Shown here: one piece after another, positions 46,462 through 54,690 of the stretch
Layout of the letters: every line of letters begins with the position of its first letter
Position numbering within the stretch: the first letter of the stretch is position 1
NCBI GenBank assembly: GCA_012518215.1
Contig: JAAYSV010000049.1
Location: 125,025 to 189,024, forward strand
DNA length: 64,000 nucleotides
Direction of reading: 5' to 3'
From: Bacillota bacterium
GTDB lineage: Bacteria > Bacillota > Dethiobacteria > DTU022 > PWGO01
Made by a program: the position numbers and the translations under genes
Notes under the pieces: generated by a model
Database searches by the model: none
What the model saw: the letters and a program-made list of their open reading frames with translations, nothing else
What the model was told of the DNA's origin: nothing

Positions 46462-47319
46462 TCAACCGGCCAACCCGGTATCATGAATCAGGCATTCTTT
46501 CAGTGCATCCCTCCAGCAAGGAATACTTTTGACGCCCATCATGTAGGGCAGGATGGCACTTCTGATCACATTGTTCGGAGGGAGGGATTGCCGTTTTCCA
46601 GTCGTCTCATGAAGAAGCCCTGTATCCAGTCCACCTGCCTCCAGCACGGCAGCGGCAAACTGGTAGCGTGATGCATAACCGGTACTGCCGACATGATATG
46701 TTCCATAGTTGTCGGTCCCAATCAGAAAATTTACAATTTCAGAAACATGGATGGACCAGGTCGGATTGGTAAACCTCCCCGGGCTCACATAGATCTGTTC
46801 GCCCCGGGCTGCCATTCTCCATATCGGGGTTAAAATATTTTCCCGGGCAGATTCGTTGTGGCCAAAAAGAGGGGGAACCCTCAGTATGTAATACTCTTCC
46901 AGATTGTTCCTTATGTAATGTTCCCCCCAATATTTGGTCCAACCGTATGCACAGTTTGGTTTGGGAAAGTCAAATTCGTAATACCCTTCCCTTTTGGTGC
47001 CGCTGAAGACCAGATCGGTACTTATGTACACCAATCTTGCACCGTTCCGTGCTGCAGCCATTGCAACATTACGCGTCCCAAGCGCATTCACCTTGAAGGC
47101 CTCCCGTGGGTTCTCCTCACAAAACTTCTCATCCCTGTATCCGGCAAGGTGGATAATTACCTGCGGCTTCATATCCCCGATAATTTCCGCCACCTTCTCC
47201 TGCGAAGTGACCGGAAAATCGAATCGCCCCCCCAACCCCCGGCAGTTGTTGTTGGCAGAAAGCACCTTCATCATCTCGGATCCCAGAAAACCACTACTCC
47301 CCGTTACCAGAACTTCCAA
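46462..47319 (-). CDS. RmlD-like NAD(P)-dependent sugar-nucleotide reductase/epimerase, TTG start
   Basis: 285 residues from TTG 47319, 6 nt after GGAGGG, giving MEVLVTGSSGFLGSE. Extended short-chain dehydrogenase fold. The Rossmann motif GSSGFLG, IIHLAGYRDEKFCEENP, the catalytic Ser in LVYISTDLVFSG and YGWTKYWGEHY (YxxxK) match dTDP-4-dehydrorhamnose reductases. Upstream in-frame starts at 47394 lack a ribosome-binding site. No other rhamnose genes are adjacent, so the substrate is uncertain. Confidence 0.88.
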   Translation of the reverse strand: MEVLVTGSSGFLGSEMMKVLSANNNCRGLGGRFDFPVTSQEKVAEIIGDMKPQVIIHLAGYRDEKFCEENPREAFKVNALGTRNVAMAAARNGARLVYISTDLVFSGTKREGYYEFDFPKPNCAYGWTKYWGEHYIRNNLEEYYILRVPPLFGHNESARENILTPIWRMAARGEQIYVSPGRFTNPTWSIHVSEIVNFLIGTDNYGTYHVGSTGYASRYQFAAAVLEAGGLDTGLLHETTGKRQSLPPNNVIRSAILPYMMGVKSIPCWRDALKECLIHDTGLAG

Positions 47320-47485
47320 CTTCCGCCCTCCTTCCTCACCTGACAAAAAAACATTGTTTGATCCCTGGAGGGAAATTAAACATATGTTGTTCATTCTGTT
47401 TTGATGCCGCCCAATCCTTCAGGCAGGCCATTCCTTTTGCTGGTCGGCCTGCCTTTCTATTCCTTCAAACACTGTCCGGGACATT

Positions 47486-48247
47486 TCATGATATCTTTTT
47501 TGTATGGATGAAAGCATCCGTGAACCCTGCATGGCGTGCCCTATCGAGGCACCGCTGTGCATTTTCAAGGTAAGCGTAAGCACCGACCTGGACCGTGTAA
47601 AGCTGACCATCCCCCGCAGACTTGCTTTCCACCGCGCCGCCACCATTCACGTTTCGGGGCTGCTGCGGTCCGGCTGTATCTGCTTTCTTTCCTTCAGTTA
47701 TCGTGGCTATTCCCGTCAGATATTCACGGATACCTGCCACCACCCCGCCGGCCAGGGCTTCGACAAAGGGCGGCTCCCTCCACAGACGCGCCTCCCTTTC
47801 GCAATCGATGAACAAAGACTCGATCAACACCGCCGATGTCCTGTTGTGCCTTAACACATAGAAAGCCGAATGTTTCCGCCCCCGATCACGAATTTCCCAT
47901 CTTGAAAGAACAGCCATCACATTCTCGTGGAGAGCATCGCGCAGCTTGACTGAAGGATCCCTGGCCCCCAGCCCCTGGTAGATGTATGACTCGAATCCAT
48001 GGCCCCCGCCGGCATTGACATGCAACGAAACAAAAAGGTCGGCCTCGGCACGGCTGCAGATCGACACCCTGTCTTTCAAGGAAACGAAGATGTCACTTTC
48101 CCTGGTCAGCAAAACCTTGGCTCCCTCCAATTTCTCGGCCACTCTCAGCGCCAGTTTCAAATTAAGGTCCTTCTCTCTCAGCCCGTTGGCCACCGCGCCG
48201 GGGTCGCGTCCCCCATGCCCGGGATCCAGTACTACTGTAGGTTTCAT
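47486..48247 (-). CDS. CwlD-like N-acetylmuramoyl-L-alanine amidase with a C-terminal SPOR-like segment
   Basis: 253 residues. Amidase_3 domain (residues 1 to ~175): VLDPGHGGRDPGAVANGLRE, SLHVNAGGGHGFESYIY, AVLIESLFIDCERE with the catalytic Glu. It lacks a signal peptide. The last ~40 residues (QLYTVQVGAYAYLENAQRCL ...) look like a half SPOR peptidoglycan-binding motif. CwlD is the spore-cortex amidase; here it sits in a DUF1659-DUF2922-YvrJ cluster. Enzyme class is sure, spore role inferred. Confidence 0.92.
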   Translation of the reverse strand: MKPTVVLDPGHGGRDPGAVANGLREKDLNLKLALRVAEKLEGAKVLLTRESDIFVSLKDRVSICSRAEADLFVSLHVNAGGGHGFESYIYQGLGARDPSVKLRDALHENVMAVLSRWEIRDRGRKHSAFYVLRHNRTSAVLIESLFIDCEREARLWREPPFVEALAGGVVAGIREYLTGIATITEGKKADTAGPQQPRNVNGGGAVESKSAGDGQLYTVQVGAYAYLENAQRCLDRARHAGFTDAFIHTKKIS

Positions 48248-48332
48248 TTTCTTCCTCCTGTCTACTTGTATTTGATGCCCGGCAACACCCTGCCAGTATC
48301 ATTTGTTGTCTGCGCGGAACATTGCCGCGCGC

Positions 48333-48476
48333 TCACAATTGCGAACGTATCGCCTCGGATAAAGATCTGATACTTTCGGTCAACGTTTCCAGTTTCCCTT
48401 CCAACCGCACGAGCAGATAGATACTTATGGCTACGGGAAAACCTACATTGCCGATCAATACCAGTACGTCCTCCAT
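48333..48476 (-). CDS. YvrJ-family small membrane protein
   Basis: 47 residues from ATG 48476, 7 nt after GGGGAG. The sequence starts MEDVLVLIGNVGFPVAISIY and continues with LLVRLEGKLETLTESIRSLS, a membrane helix followed by a short amphipathic helix as in the YvrJ family. Function unknown; the family is often next to DUF1659 and DUF2922 genes, as here. Confidence 0.85.
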   Translation of the reverse strand: MEDVLVLIGNVGFPVAISIYLLVRLEGKLETLTESIRSLSEAIRSQL

Positions 48477-48622
48477 TCATTTTCTCCCCTTTCCTCTTTG
48501 TTTCTGTCTGAAAACAACAACGATGATTGGCCTCCCATCTTTTTTGAAGCCCGGGGAAAGTGCCCCGTTGGAAGCCTCTGAATCGGCAACCCGGTAACAC
48601 TTTCCCCCGGGCAATGGCATGA

Positions 48623-48841
48623 TTAGAACTCGACAAGCGTTTCAACTTGACGGTCCACTATCTGCGCCCTTACCTTGCTGATAATATCGCCCCCGGTGGT
48701 ATTGAAAATATTGGCATCCAACACCTCATCCATGGCCGCCGAAACCTCGGCAGCTTCCAGATCTGTCTGGGGGTCAGCAACAGACAGAGTCGTGTTCCGA
48801 CCCTGGGCATTGCGAAAAACCATCTGCAGCGTTCTGCTCAA
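48623..48841 (-). CDS. DUF2922 family protein, TTG start
   Basis: 72 residues from TTG 48841, 8 nt after AGGAGG. Pattern LSRTLQMVFRNAQGRNTTLS, a DPQTDLEAAEV segment, and a final VDRQVETLVEF match the DUF2922 family, found beside DUF1659 in Firmicutes. No known function. Confidence 0.85.
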   Translation of the reverse strand: MSRTLQMVFRNAQGRNTTLSVADPQTDLEAAEVSAAMDEVLDANIFNTTGGDIISKVRAQIVDRQVETLVEF

Positions 48842-48907
48842 CCTGCACACCTCCTTCCTCCCTCGGGGAAATTCTACGGTCTTCCTCCACAGAGGAAAAA
48901 CCTGCTA

Positions 48908-49132
48908 CTACTCCTCGAACAACTTGCTCTCATCAACACGAATCACCTTGTCCAGGTCATGTATCTGCAGAGCAGAGAAGTTCTGCGCAACGTTGTAAAT
49001 ATCTTCGTTGTCAGCATCGGTCTTGACATTCGAGTAGGTGCGGGTTCTCAAGATAGGTTTTCCGCCATCGTCATACCCGTGGATCAAAACCATCTGCAGG
49101 CGAGTTGATGCCAATTCGGTATTAACCGCCAT
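48908..49132 (-). CDS. DUF1659 family protein
   Basis: 74 residues. AVNTELASTRLQMVLIHGYD, TRTYSNVKTDADNEDIYNVA and a C-terminal VIRVDESKLFEE match the DUF1659 family. First gene of the DUF1659-DUF2922-YvrJ-CwlD run; AAAGGAGG precedes ATG 49132. No known function. Confidence 0.85.
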   Translation of the reverse strand: MAVNTELASTRLQMVLIHGYDDGGKPILRTRTYSNVKTDADNEDIYNVAQNFSALQIHDLDKVIRVDESKLFEE

Positions 49133-49370
49133 TTCTTCACCTCCTTTCAGGGGTCATAAGGTGCACCTTCATCCATGGACACCCACATCTTAGCCCCGCC
49201 CACCGATGACAGCAAAAGACCGCTCCCTGCGATCCAGGTGGCCACTGGCCAACGGCTATCTTGCAAGCAAGCAAGAGCCATCATTTTTTGCTGTAGAAAA
49301 ACTGAAAGTCGGCATTCCATTGAAGGTAAATACCAATGTTTCGCGGAATGCTTCTCGCCGCAATTTATCG

Positions 49371-49402
49371 TAAAAAAATAGCCGGGAATCGGAGATCCCG
49401 GC
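49371..49402 (-). terminator. Terminator after the SleB-like gene
   Basis: Stem GCCGGGA...TCCCGGC at 49381-49402 followed on the minus strand by TATTTTTTT (49373-49380). Confidence 0.88.
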
Positions 49403-49452
49403 ATTTCATGAGGATTTTTTATTTGGAGGTTTTTACAAGAAAATGCCCGTTT

Positions 49453-50055
49453 CTAGATGGCAAAATTGTGGCGCCCGATCTTTTTGATCACCTTGCGGGT
49501 AAAGATCCATTCTGATGTCGCCCGATGCGGATTGTAGTAGTAAAGAGCCCCGCCGGTAGGATCGACACCTTTCACAGCCTCTTCCACTGCCCGGTAAGAA
49601 GTCTCGTCCGGTTCCAGCCAGAACTGCCCGTCTTTCACCGCTGTGAAAGCTTTCGGTTGAAAGATTATCCCCACTATATCATCGGGGAAATCTTTGCTCT
49701 TCAAGCGGTTAAGAACCACAGCTGCTATGGCTACCTGACCATCGAAGCTCTCTCCGCGGGCCTCGCTGTAAACTGTTCGGGCCAACAGAACGCGTTCTTC
49801 TTGATCCAGTATGTAAACTGCATTTCCCAATTCGATTTCCTCCCGAGTTTCCTCCGGAGGAACCGTTTTGCCGATAGCGCTCTCTCCCTCCAATAGCACC
49901 CCTACATCTTCCCCCATCTTCAAGTCGACCGGAGATGCATACAGATAAATAAGGGGTAAAAAGGGGGCAATGGAAAGCGTCATCAGAGCAATCATTTTAT
50001 GCAGAAACCCATGCAAAAAAAAACGCTTTTTACAGCTCACCGAATCTTCCTGCAT
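49453..50055 (-). CDS. SleB/CwlJ-type cell-wall hydrolase
   Basis: 200 residues. N-terminal hydrophobic helix (about 20-40) acts as signal/anchor, then a Hydrolase_2 domain (about 90-200): LLARTVYSEARGESFDGQVA with the catalytic Glu, AAVVLNRLKSKDFPD, and the C-terminal ALYYYNPHRATSEWIF. SleB-type enzymes are spore-cortex lytic transglycosylases; vegetative paralogues exist, so a germination role is likely but not certain. Confidence 0.9.
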   Translation of the reverse strand: MQEDSVSCKKRFFLHGFLHKMIALMTLSIAPFLPLIYLYASPVDLKMGEDVGVLLEGESAIGKTVPPEETREEIELGNAVYILDQEERVLLARTVYSEARGESFDGQVAIAAVVLNRLKSKDFPDDIVGIIFQPKAFTAVKDGQFWLEPDETSYRAVEEAVKGVDPTGGALYYYNPHRATSEWIFTRKVIKKIGRHNFAI

Positions 50056-50242
50056 TGTTTCTTCTACTCCCTTTTTTTATTTCTCCGGTCATGGAGATTA
50101 TTTTAACCACTTTTTTTTTATTTATAAATTTATTATTGGTATATTTTGGTTAATTTTGGCCCTGGCAGGCAGTATCGGCGGCCCTGTTTCCACCGTATTT
50201 CCATTTCTGGTTTTTTTATCAGTCATTCAGGGCTGTGGGGAT

Positions 50243-50720
50243 CTGGGGTACGGAAAAAGACAAAAGCAGGAACCAGTTTATGGCAATGGCAAGGTGTGTA
50301 CGAGGAGGGGATTCTTCGGTCGCGGCAAACTACAGCCGCTCTCTCAGAATGACAGGTTGTACCTTTTCTTTCTCTGGCAGTAGGGTAAGGGGTGCTTGAG
50401 TAGGGGATTCTTCGGTCGCCCCAAAAGCAGGGCTCCCTCAGAATGGCAGTACTGGAAAAACAGTCGTGCGGAATGACACAATAGCGGGAAAGGAGTGCGG
50501 CGACCTCCCCCCCTGTCATTCCGAGCAAGCGGTCTTTAACAAAAACACCAACATGAAGCTATGGAGAATAATGATGTAGAAACGGTAACACCGGAGTGAA
50601 AGAATAGCGCCGCGAGGAATCTGACAGGTTGTACACCCCCCTTCCTCGGTAGTCAGGTAAGTGGTCTATACGTGGGGGTTCTTCGGTCGCCTGCGGTCCC
50701 CTGAGGAATGACAGTATAAT
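50243..50720. repeat. Interspersed repeat modules (second locus)
   Basis: The 50056-50733 gap has no gene. It contains module A twice (GGGGATTCTTCGGTCGC near 50309 and 50405, with CTCAGAATG), part of the duplicated unit (GTTGTACCTTTTCTTTCTCTG near 50355) and module B (CTGTCATTCCGAGCAAGCGG near 50514 to GAGGAATCTGACAGG near 50620), then GGGTTCTTCGGTCGCCTGCGG near 50679. These match the 45-46 kb locus. Confidence 0.85.
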
Positions 50721-50733
50721 TGAGGGCGGTTTT

Positions 50734-51027
50734 TTATTTCTTTTTCTTTCTGAACAGGGAAAGCCCGCCGAACCCGCTGATAATGGCGATATAAAATCCA
50801 AAATCATACCACCAACCGGTATTGATCGCTTCATAGACCCTGATATCCCGATTGAACAAAGAGATAATCAAGGAAACAGGGGCGATCCAACCATGCCAGA
50901 CCCCCCAAAAAAATCCCGCCGGTTTCATAACACTGCTGCTCCCATCCCCGGGTATGCAGCCCCCGCATACCAGGAAAATCAGGATCAATGCGGCAACGAA
51001 CGAAAACACGCCTATTTTCCTGCCCAT
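50734..51027 (-). CDS. Small membrane protein of unknown function
   Basis: 97 residues. An N-terminal hydrophobic segment (about 6-22) ends in LVCGGC, possibly a lipoprotein or simple anchor. The motif FFWGVWHGWIAPVSLIISLF is a second hydrophobic segment, followed by INTGWWYDFGFYIAIISGFG, a third, and the basic tail RKKKK. I recognise a widespread small family with this GxWHGxIAP pattern but not its function. Confidence 0.75.
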   Translation of the reverse strand: MGRKIGVFSFVAALILIFLVCGGCIPGDGSSSVMKPAGFFWGVWHGWIAPVSLIISLFNRDIRVYEAINTGWWYDFGFYIAIISGFGGLSLFRKKKK

Positions 51028-51318
51028 CCTCTTTTCCCTCCCTGTTCCGCTTATGTCCCTAGTATAAAATTATTGATCGTCATGGTCAACCTGGTCGGTC
51101 AAGGAAGGTTGGAAGTCAGGCTACCCATGTTCAAACCGGAAACGCCGCGGCCCCTGCCAAAAAGCAGAACAATCAGTAGACAGGGTTCGGGATATTGAGT
51201 ATAATTCGCTTTGAAATAGATTTGAATCCCATAAATTCAAATCCGCCATCAATCAGGGAGATATTCAGCAAATGGTTCCCCGGAATAAACCTGGAAAACG
51301 AAAAGTGGCTGGTAAGTT

Positions 51319-52377
51319 ATGAAAATTGGCGCCAGAACAATCAAAACGGGCCTGGCAGTTGCCCTTACCTTTTTTCTGACAAACCTTCTGGAGTCCAAAC
51401 TCGGTACCCCGCAATATGATATATCGGGGATAGCGGCCATTACTGCCGTGATCGGCATGCAGCCCTCCATCAGAGGCACCCTTGATACTTTCAAAAACAG
51501 GATCATCGCCACCATCATCGGTACCCTGATGGCTTTTCTGATCGGCCTGTCCCTGGGTATGAATCCCCTGTGGATCGGCCTGGGCAGTATCATCATCGTT
51601 CTGGTCTGCTTGAAACTGGGGCTGCATGGTAGTATCCGTTTCGCCCTGGTTACATTATGTGCCATCGGCGCTTATGATGATTTTCTGGTCGAAGGTGCAC
51701 TCTATCGGGTTCTGGGCATGTTTATTGGTATCATCATCTCCACTGCTCTGAATATCTTTATCATGCCCCCGGATTACACCGATAGCTTGAAAGACAAAAT
51801 CGGTATTTTGAGTGAGAAATTCGGAAAGTTGTACCGCACCGCTATCGAGGACCTGTTGCACGAGGAAAAAACAGAAAAAGAAATGATCAAAAGAAAGAGG
51901 CAGATCATCAGGGATGAACTGGATGAAACCCGGGAATTGTACAACCTTCTCAACGAGGATATTTCCTCCAGGGACAAGCCCGCCCTGCAAGGGTTCAAAC
52001 GATCCATAAACGCCATCCAATCAAACCTGGATCGGCTGATGGCCATACACAGAAGTATCGTCTTCATGCCGGACAGTGAGGCTTACCTGGGGATCAGGAA
52101 GGAATTGTACGAATACCTGGATGACCTGTTAACACTGCATCGCAAAATATATGACCGGATCATATCAGGCGGGGAATTCTGTTATCCGGAAAATAATGAT
52201 TTCACTGCCTCTTCTGAAAACTTGAGAAAAAATATCGTCTGGTTGATAAAAGAAACCGATGATGAAGCAGTTTTTGAATTTTACAATATTTTTTTTGAAG
52301 GCATGCGCATCCATGAAAAGTTGAATCAGCTGCTGGAAGAATTCGATCTGCCGGGAGAAACCGTACGGGCATCATGA
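51319..52377 (+). CDS. Aromatic-acid-exporter-like membrane protein (ArAE_1/DUF939 type)
   Basis: 352 residues. Four to six hydrophobic helices in the first ~150 residues (LAVALTFFLTNLLESKLG, GIAAITAVIGMQPSIRG, IIATIIGTLMAFLIGLSLGM, VLGMFIGIIISTALNIFIM), then a long cytoplasmic helical domain (about 155-340). Family proteins are half-length relatives of the AaeB/FUSC exporters. The substrate is unknown. The Shine-Dalgarno at ATG 51319 is weak, so the exact start is uncertain. Confidence 0.85.
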   Translation: MKIGARTIKTGLAVALTFFLTNLLESKLGTPQYDISGIAAITAVIGMQPSIRGTLDTFKNRIIATIIGTLMAFLIGLSLGMNPLWIGLGSIIIVLVCLKLGLHGSIRFALVTLCAIGAYDDFLVEGALYRVLGMFIGIIISTALNIFIMPPDYTDSLKDKIGILSEKFGKLYRTAIEDLLHEEKTEKEMIKRKRQIIRDELDETRELYNLLNEDISSRDKPALQGFKRSINAIQSNLDRLMAIHRSIVFMPDSEAYLGIRKELYEYLDDLLTLHRKIYDRIISGGEFCYPENNDFTASSENLRKNIVWLIKETDDEAVFEFYNIFFEGMRIHEKLNQLLEEFDLPGETVRAS

Positions 52378-52677
52378 TCAATCAGGTATGATCAAAAAGT
52401 TGGGAGGAATTCACCCGGGTCTTCCCGTTTATTGCATTTGTAGAAACCCATGCACTTGATGCTTGAAATCAACAAGCCTTCTTCTCTCTCCCACACGAAA
52501 AACTCCCGTAGCCACGAATATTACTACGATCCTTTTATTCTGCATGGCAAACCCCGTTTATTGATTTGCCATCCATCAATTCGTAAATAGCAACACAAAG
52601 TTAAAAACAATTTGATATCATGCAAACTTGAATATTTAAAGATAGATAATGGCAAGATTATATTGGAGGTGATCATC
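52378..52677. other. Intergenic region upstream of the CotF-like gene
   Basis: About 300 bases, AT-rich toward the CotF gene. A promoter for that gene is expected here, but I did not find a convincing sigma-A box; a sporulation sigma factor would explain that. No RNA gene seen. Confidence 0.4.
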
Positions 52678-53148
52678 TTGGCACTACAATTAACTGCCAA
52701 AGAAAAAATGTTACTGGAAGATCAGAAAGCACATGAAGAACTGTGTATCCAGAAATACCAGAATTACTCAATGCAGGCCAGTGATCCGGAGTTGAGACAG
52801 CTCTTTGCCTCTCTGGAGCAGAAGGAACAGGAACATCTCAATTCCATCAACCAGATACTGGCCGGTCAGATCCCCGATCTCCAGCAGAGCCAATCGCCCG
52901 GACAACAGATGCCACCCGCCCAGCAGGAGGCAATGCAGGGAGCGATGTCCAGTCAGAAAGACAGTGCCCTGTGCACAGATATGCTGTCCACGGAAAAATA
53001 TGTTTCCGGAACCTACGACACCACGATCTTTGAATGTACCGACACCAATGTTCGCCAGGTATTGAACCATATCCAGAAAGAAGAACAGGAGCATGGAGAA
53101 CAGATCTACAACTACATGCACAGTAGAGGGATGTACAATCCCCGGTGA
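52678..53148 (+). CDS. CotF-like spore coat protein, TTG start
   Basis: 156 residues from TTG 52678 (TTGGAGGTGATC upstream). Ferritin-like helical pattern with an N-terminal helix pair (TAKEKMLLEDQKAHEELCIQ, ASDPELRQLFASLEQKEQEH), a Gln/Pro-rich linker (SPGQQMPPAQQEAMQGAM) and a second helix pair ending in IQKEEQEHGEQIYNYM. This matches the CotF family of coat proteins. Monocistronic with its own terminator. Confidence 0.88.
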   Translation: MALQLTAKEKMLLEDQKAHEELCIQKYQNYSMQASDPELRQLFASLEQKEQEHLNSINQILAGQIPDLQQSQSPGQQMPPAQQEAMQGAMSSQKDSALCTDMLSTEKYVSGTYDTTIFECTDTNVRQVLNHIQKEEQEHGEQIYNYMHSRGMYNPR

Positions 53149-53216
53149 GAATATTTTCCCGGATCCGGTCTTGAAGAAGTTTCCGGGCAGGAACAGCAAC
53201 ACTATTTCCCATCACG

Positions 53217-53256
53217 AAATGCTCTCATCCACACTATTTCGGGTGAGAGCATTTTT
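53217..53256 (+). terminator. Terminator of the CotF-like gene
   Basis: Stem ATGCTCTCA (53219-53227) with TGAGAGCAT (53244-53252), extended by CC/GG, followed by TTTTT on the plus strand. Confidence 0.85.
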
Positions 53257-53338
53257 ATCCCCAACGGCAAGACAACCCGAGGCTGCCGAAACAGGTGAAA
53301 CCACCGCACTGCGGCCGCCACCAGGTCCAGGCATTTGT

Positions 53339-54667
53339 TCAGTTCAGCATCTTTTTTATTCTCCTGAAAACAAAAGAAAACCCTCTTCTTGTAAACGTGA
53401 ACGGCCAGACAAGCATACGATTCCATTTCATCTTCCGTTTCCGGTCTTTGATCATGGCTGAAACTTCATGCCGATCTTCCAGAAGATAAAATGATCTGGC
53501 TTTCCTCAATCTTGTTTCAATATTGTTTTGCGTCCTGAGATCCGGAAATTGATAATCATGATCGTTGAAATTCTGTTCATCATAGGGCCACATCCACCCG
53601 CTATTCTTGCAAAAATTCAAGCCAGTATAAAACTTTGTCTTATGCCTGCAGTCAACAGTCTGCCCCTCCATGATCCTTCTCACGGGCAACCGTTCCATTT
53701 CGATAACACCATCCCCGGACGCATCACTTATCAGTTGGTCGCCTCTCTCCGTGCGTGTGATCACCACCGAGTAGCCTCGCCAGAGGTCATCCCCGGTTAT
53801 CCCCCAGGGGTCGCCCACCACCAGATCGCTGCATATATTCATCTGGTCATAGCAGAGGATACAACGGTAGGATTCATAAATCATTTTCAAGTCATGGCGT
53901 CTCTGCTTGTTCAGTTTGTACACCCCGCGGTCTGTATATACACCGACATTGCCGGGCCAATTCCCCACTGTTTTATCTCTAAAACGGAAACCGATGATCG
54001 GTTCGTCTTCACCACATCTTGACTGTTCGATCAGGTCATCGATCATGTACCCGCTATTCTGTCCGGCACAGACCAGCCCGATTGTGTACAGGGGCAGTTT
54101 CAGATGCGAGTGGTTCTTCCTGATTTTCAAGATGCTCTCCGCCTGGCATCCCAGAACAACCGCCGCCATATCTTTGCCATGAGCTTGCCCCAGAACCGTT
54201 TCAATTACCGGGGATTGCGCATAGTAGGAACCGGATCCGGCGATGATCTCCGCTCTGGATGTGGCAAAGAATGCCTCCGGCCTCCGGGCCTCGCTGTTGA
54301 AGCGGTTGACCACCGCGCCATCGATGGTACCTTTATCCAATAGATAGCATAACAGGGCCGTGACCACCCCCCCGCTCTGAGATGACTGCCTGATATTCTT
54401 GTCCACCGCATACCCCATGTACCCACCCAAGCATTCACCATGAAATGGATCGATCCCTTCGGCAACAGGAAGCTCCTCCCTGCCATTGCTGGGGCATATA
54501 TCAACGCAGACACCGCAGTTCCGGCAACGGTGGTCATCAACAACAGCACACAGGTATCCGGAAGCATTCTCTTTCATCGAGATCGCATCGGTGGGGCAGA
54601 TGGCTGCGCAGGCACCGCAGGCTGTACAGAGCGCCTGTTCAACAATAAAACTGATATTTTGCTTCAT
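53339..54667 (-). CDS. F420-hydrogenase/dehydrogenase beta-subunit-like Fe-S protein
   Basis: 442 residues. N-terminal ferredoxin domain with CTACGACAAICP and CRNCGVCVDICP, then an FrhB-like N-terminal domain (about 75-160, with SQSGGVVTALLCYLL) and C-terminal domain (about 175-330, with Cys-rich RCILCYDQMNICSDLVVGDPWG). Relatives act in F420 reactions or as reductases in polysaccharide pyruvylation clusters of bacteria that lack F420. Directly followed upstream by the pyruvyltransferase gene 23 nt away, supporting the second role. Confidence 0.88.
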   Translation of the reverse strand: MKQNISFIVEQALCTACGACAAICPTDAISMKENASGYLCAVVDDHRCRNCGVCVDICPSNGREELPVAEGIDPFHGECLGGYMGYAVDKNIRQSSQSGGVVTALLCYLLDKGTIDGAVVNRFNSEARRPEAFFATSRAEIIAGSGSYYAQSPVIETVLGQAHGKDMAAVVLGCQAESILKIRKNHSHLKLPLYTIGLVCAGQNSGYMIDDLIEQSRCGEDEPIIGFRFRDKTVGNWPGNVGVYTDRGVYKLNKQRRHDLKMIYESYRCILCYDQMNICSDLVVGDPWGITGDDLWRGYSVVITRTERGDQLISDASGDGVIEMERLPVRRIMEGQTVDCRHKTKFYTGLNFCKNSGWMWPYDEQNFNDHDYQFPDLRTQNNIETRLRKARSFYLLEDRHEVSAMIKDRKRKMKWNRMLVWPFTFTRRGFSFVFRRIKKMLN

Positions 54668-54690
54668 TTCTATTCCCCTGAAATAAGGAT

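Noticed and set aside
49147-49404. Minus-strand 85-residue open frame between the DUF1659 gene and the SleB-like gene
   Set aside because: It reads through the terminator hairpin of the SleB-like gene and has no ribosome-binding site or family pattern.
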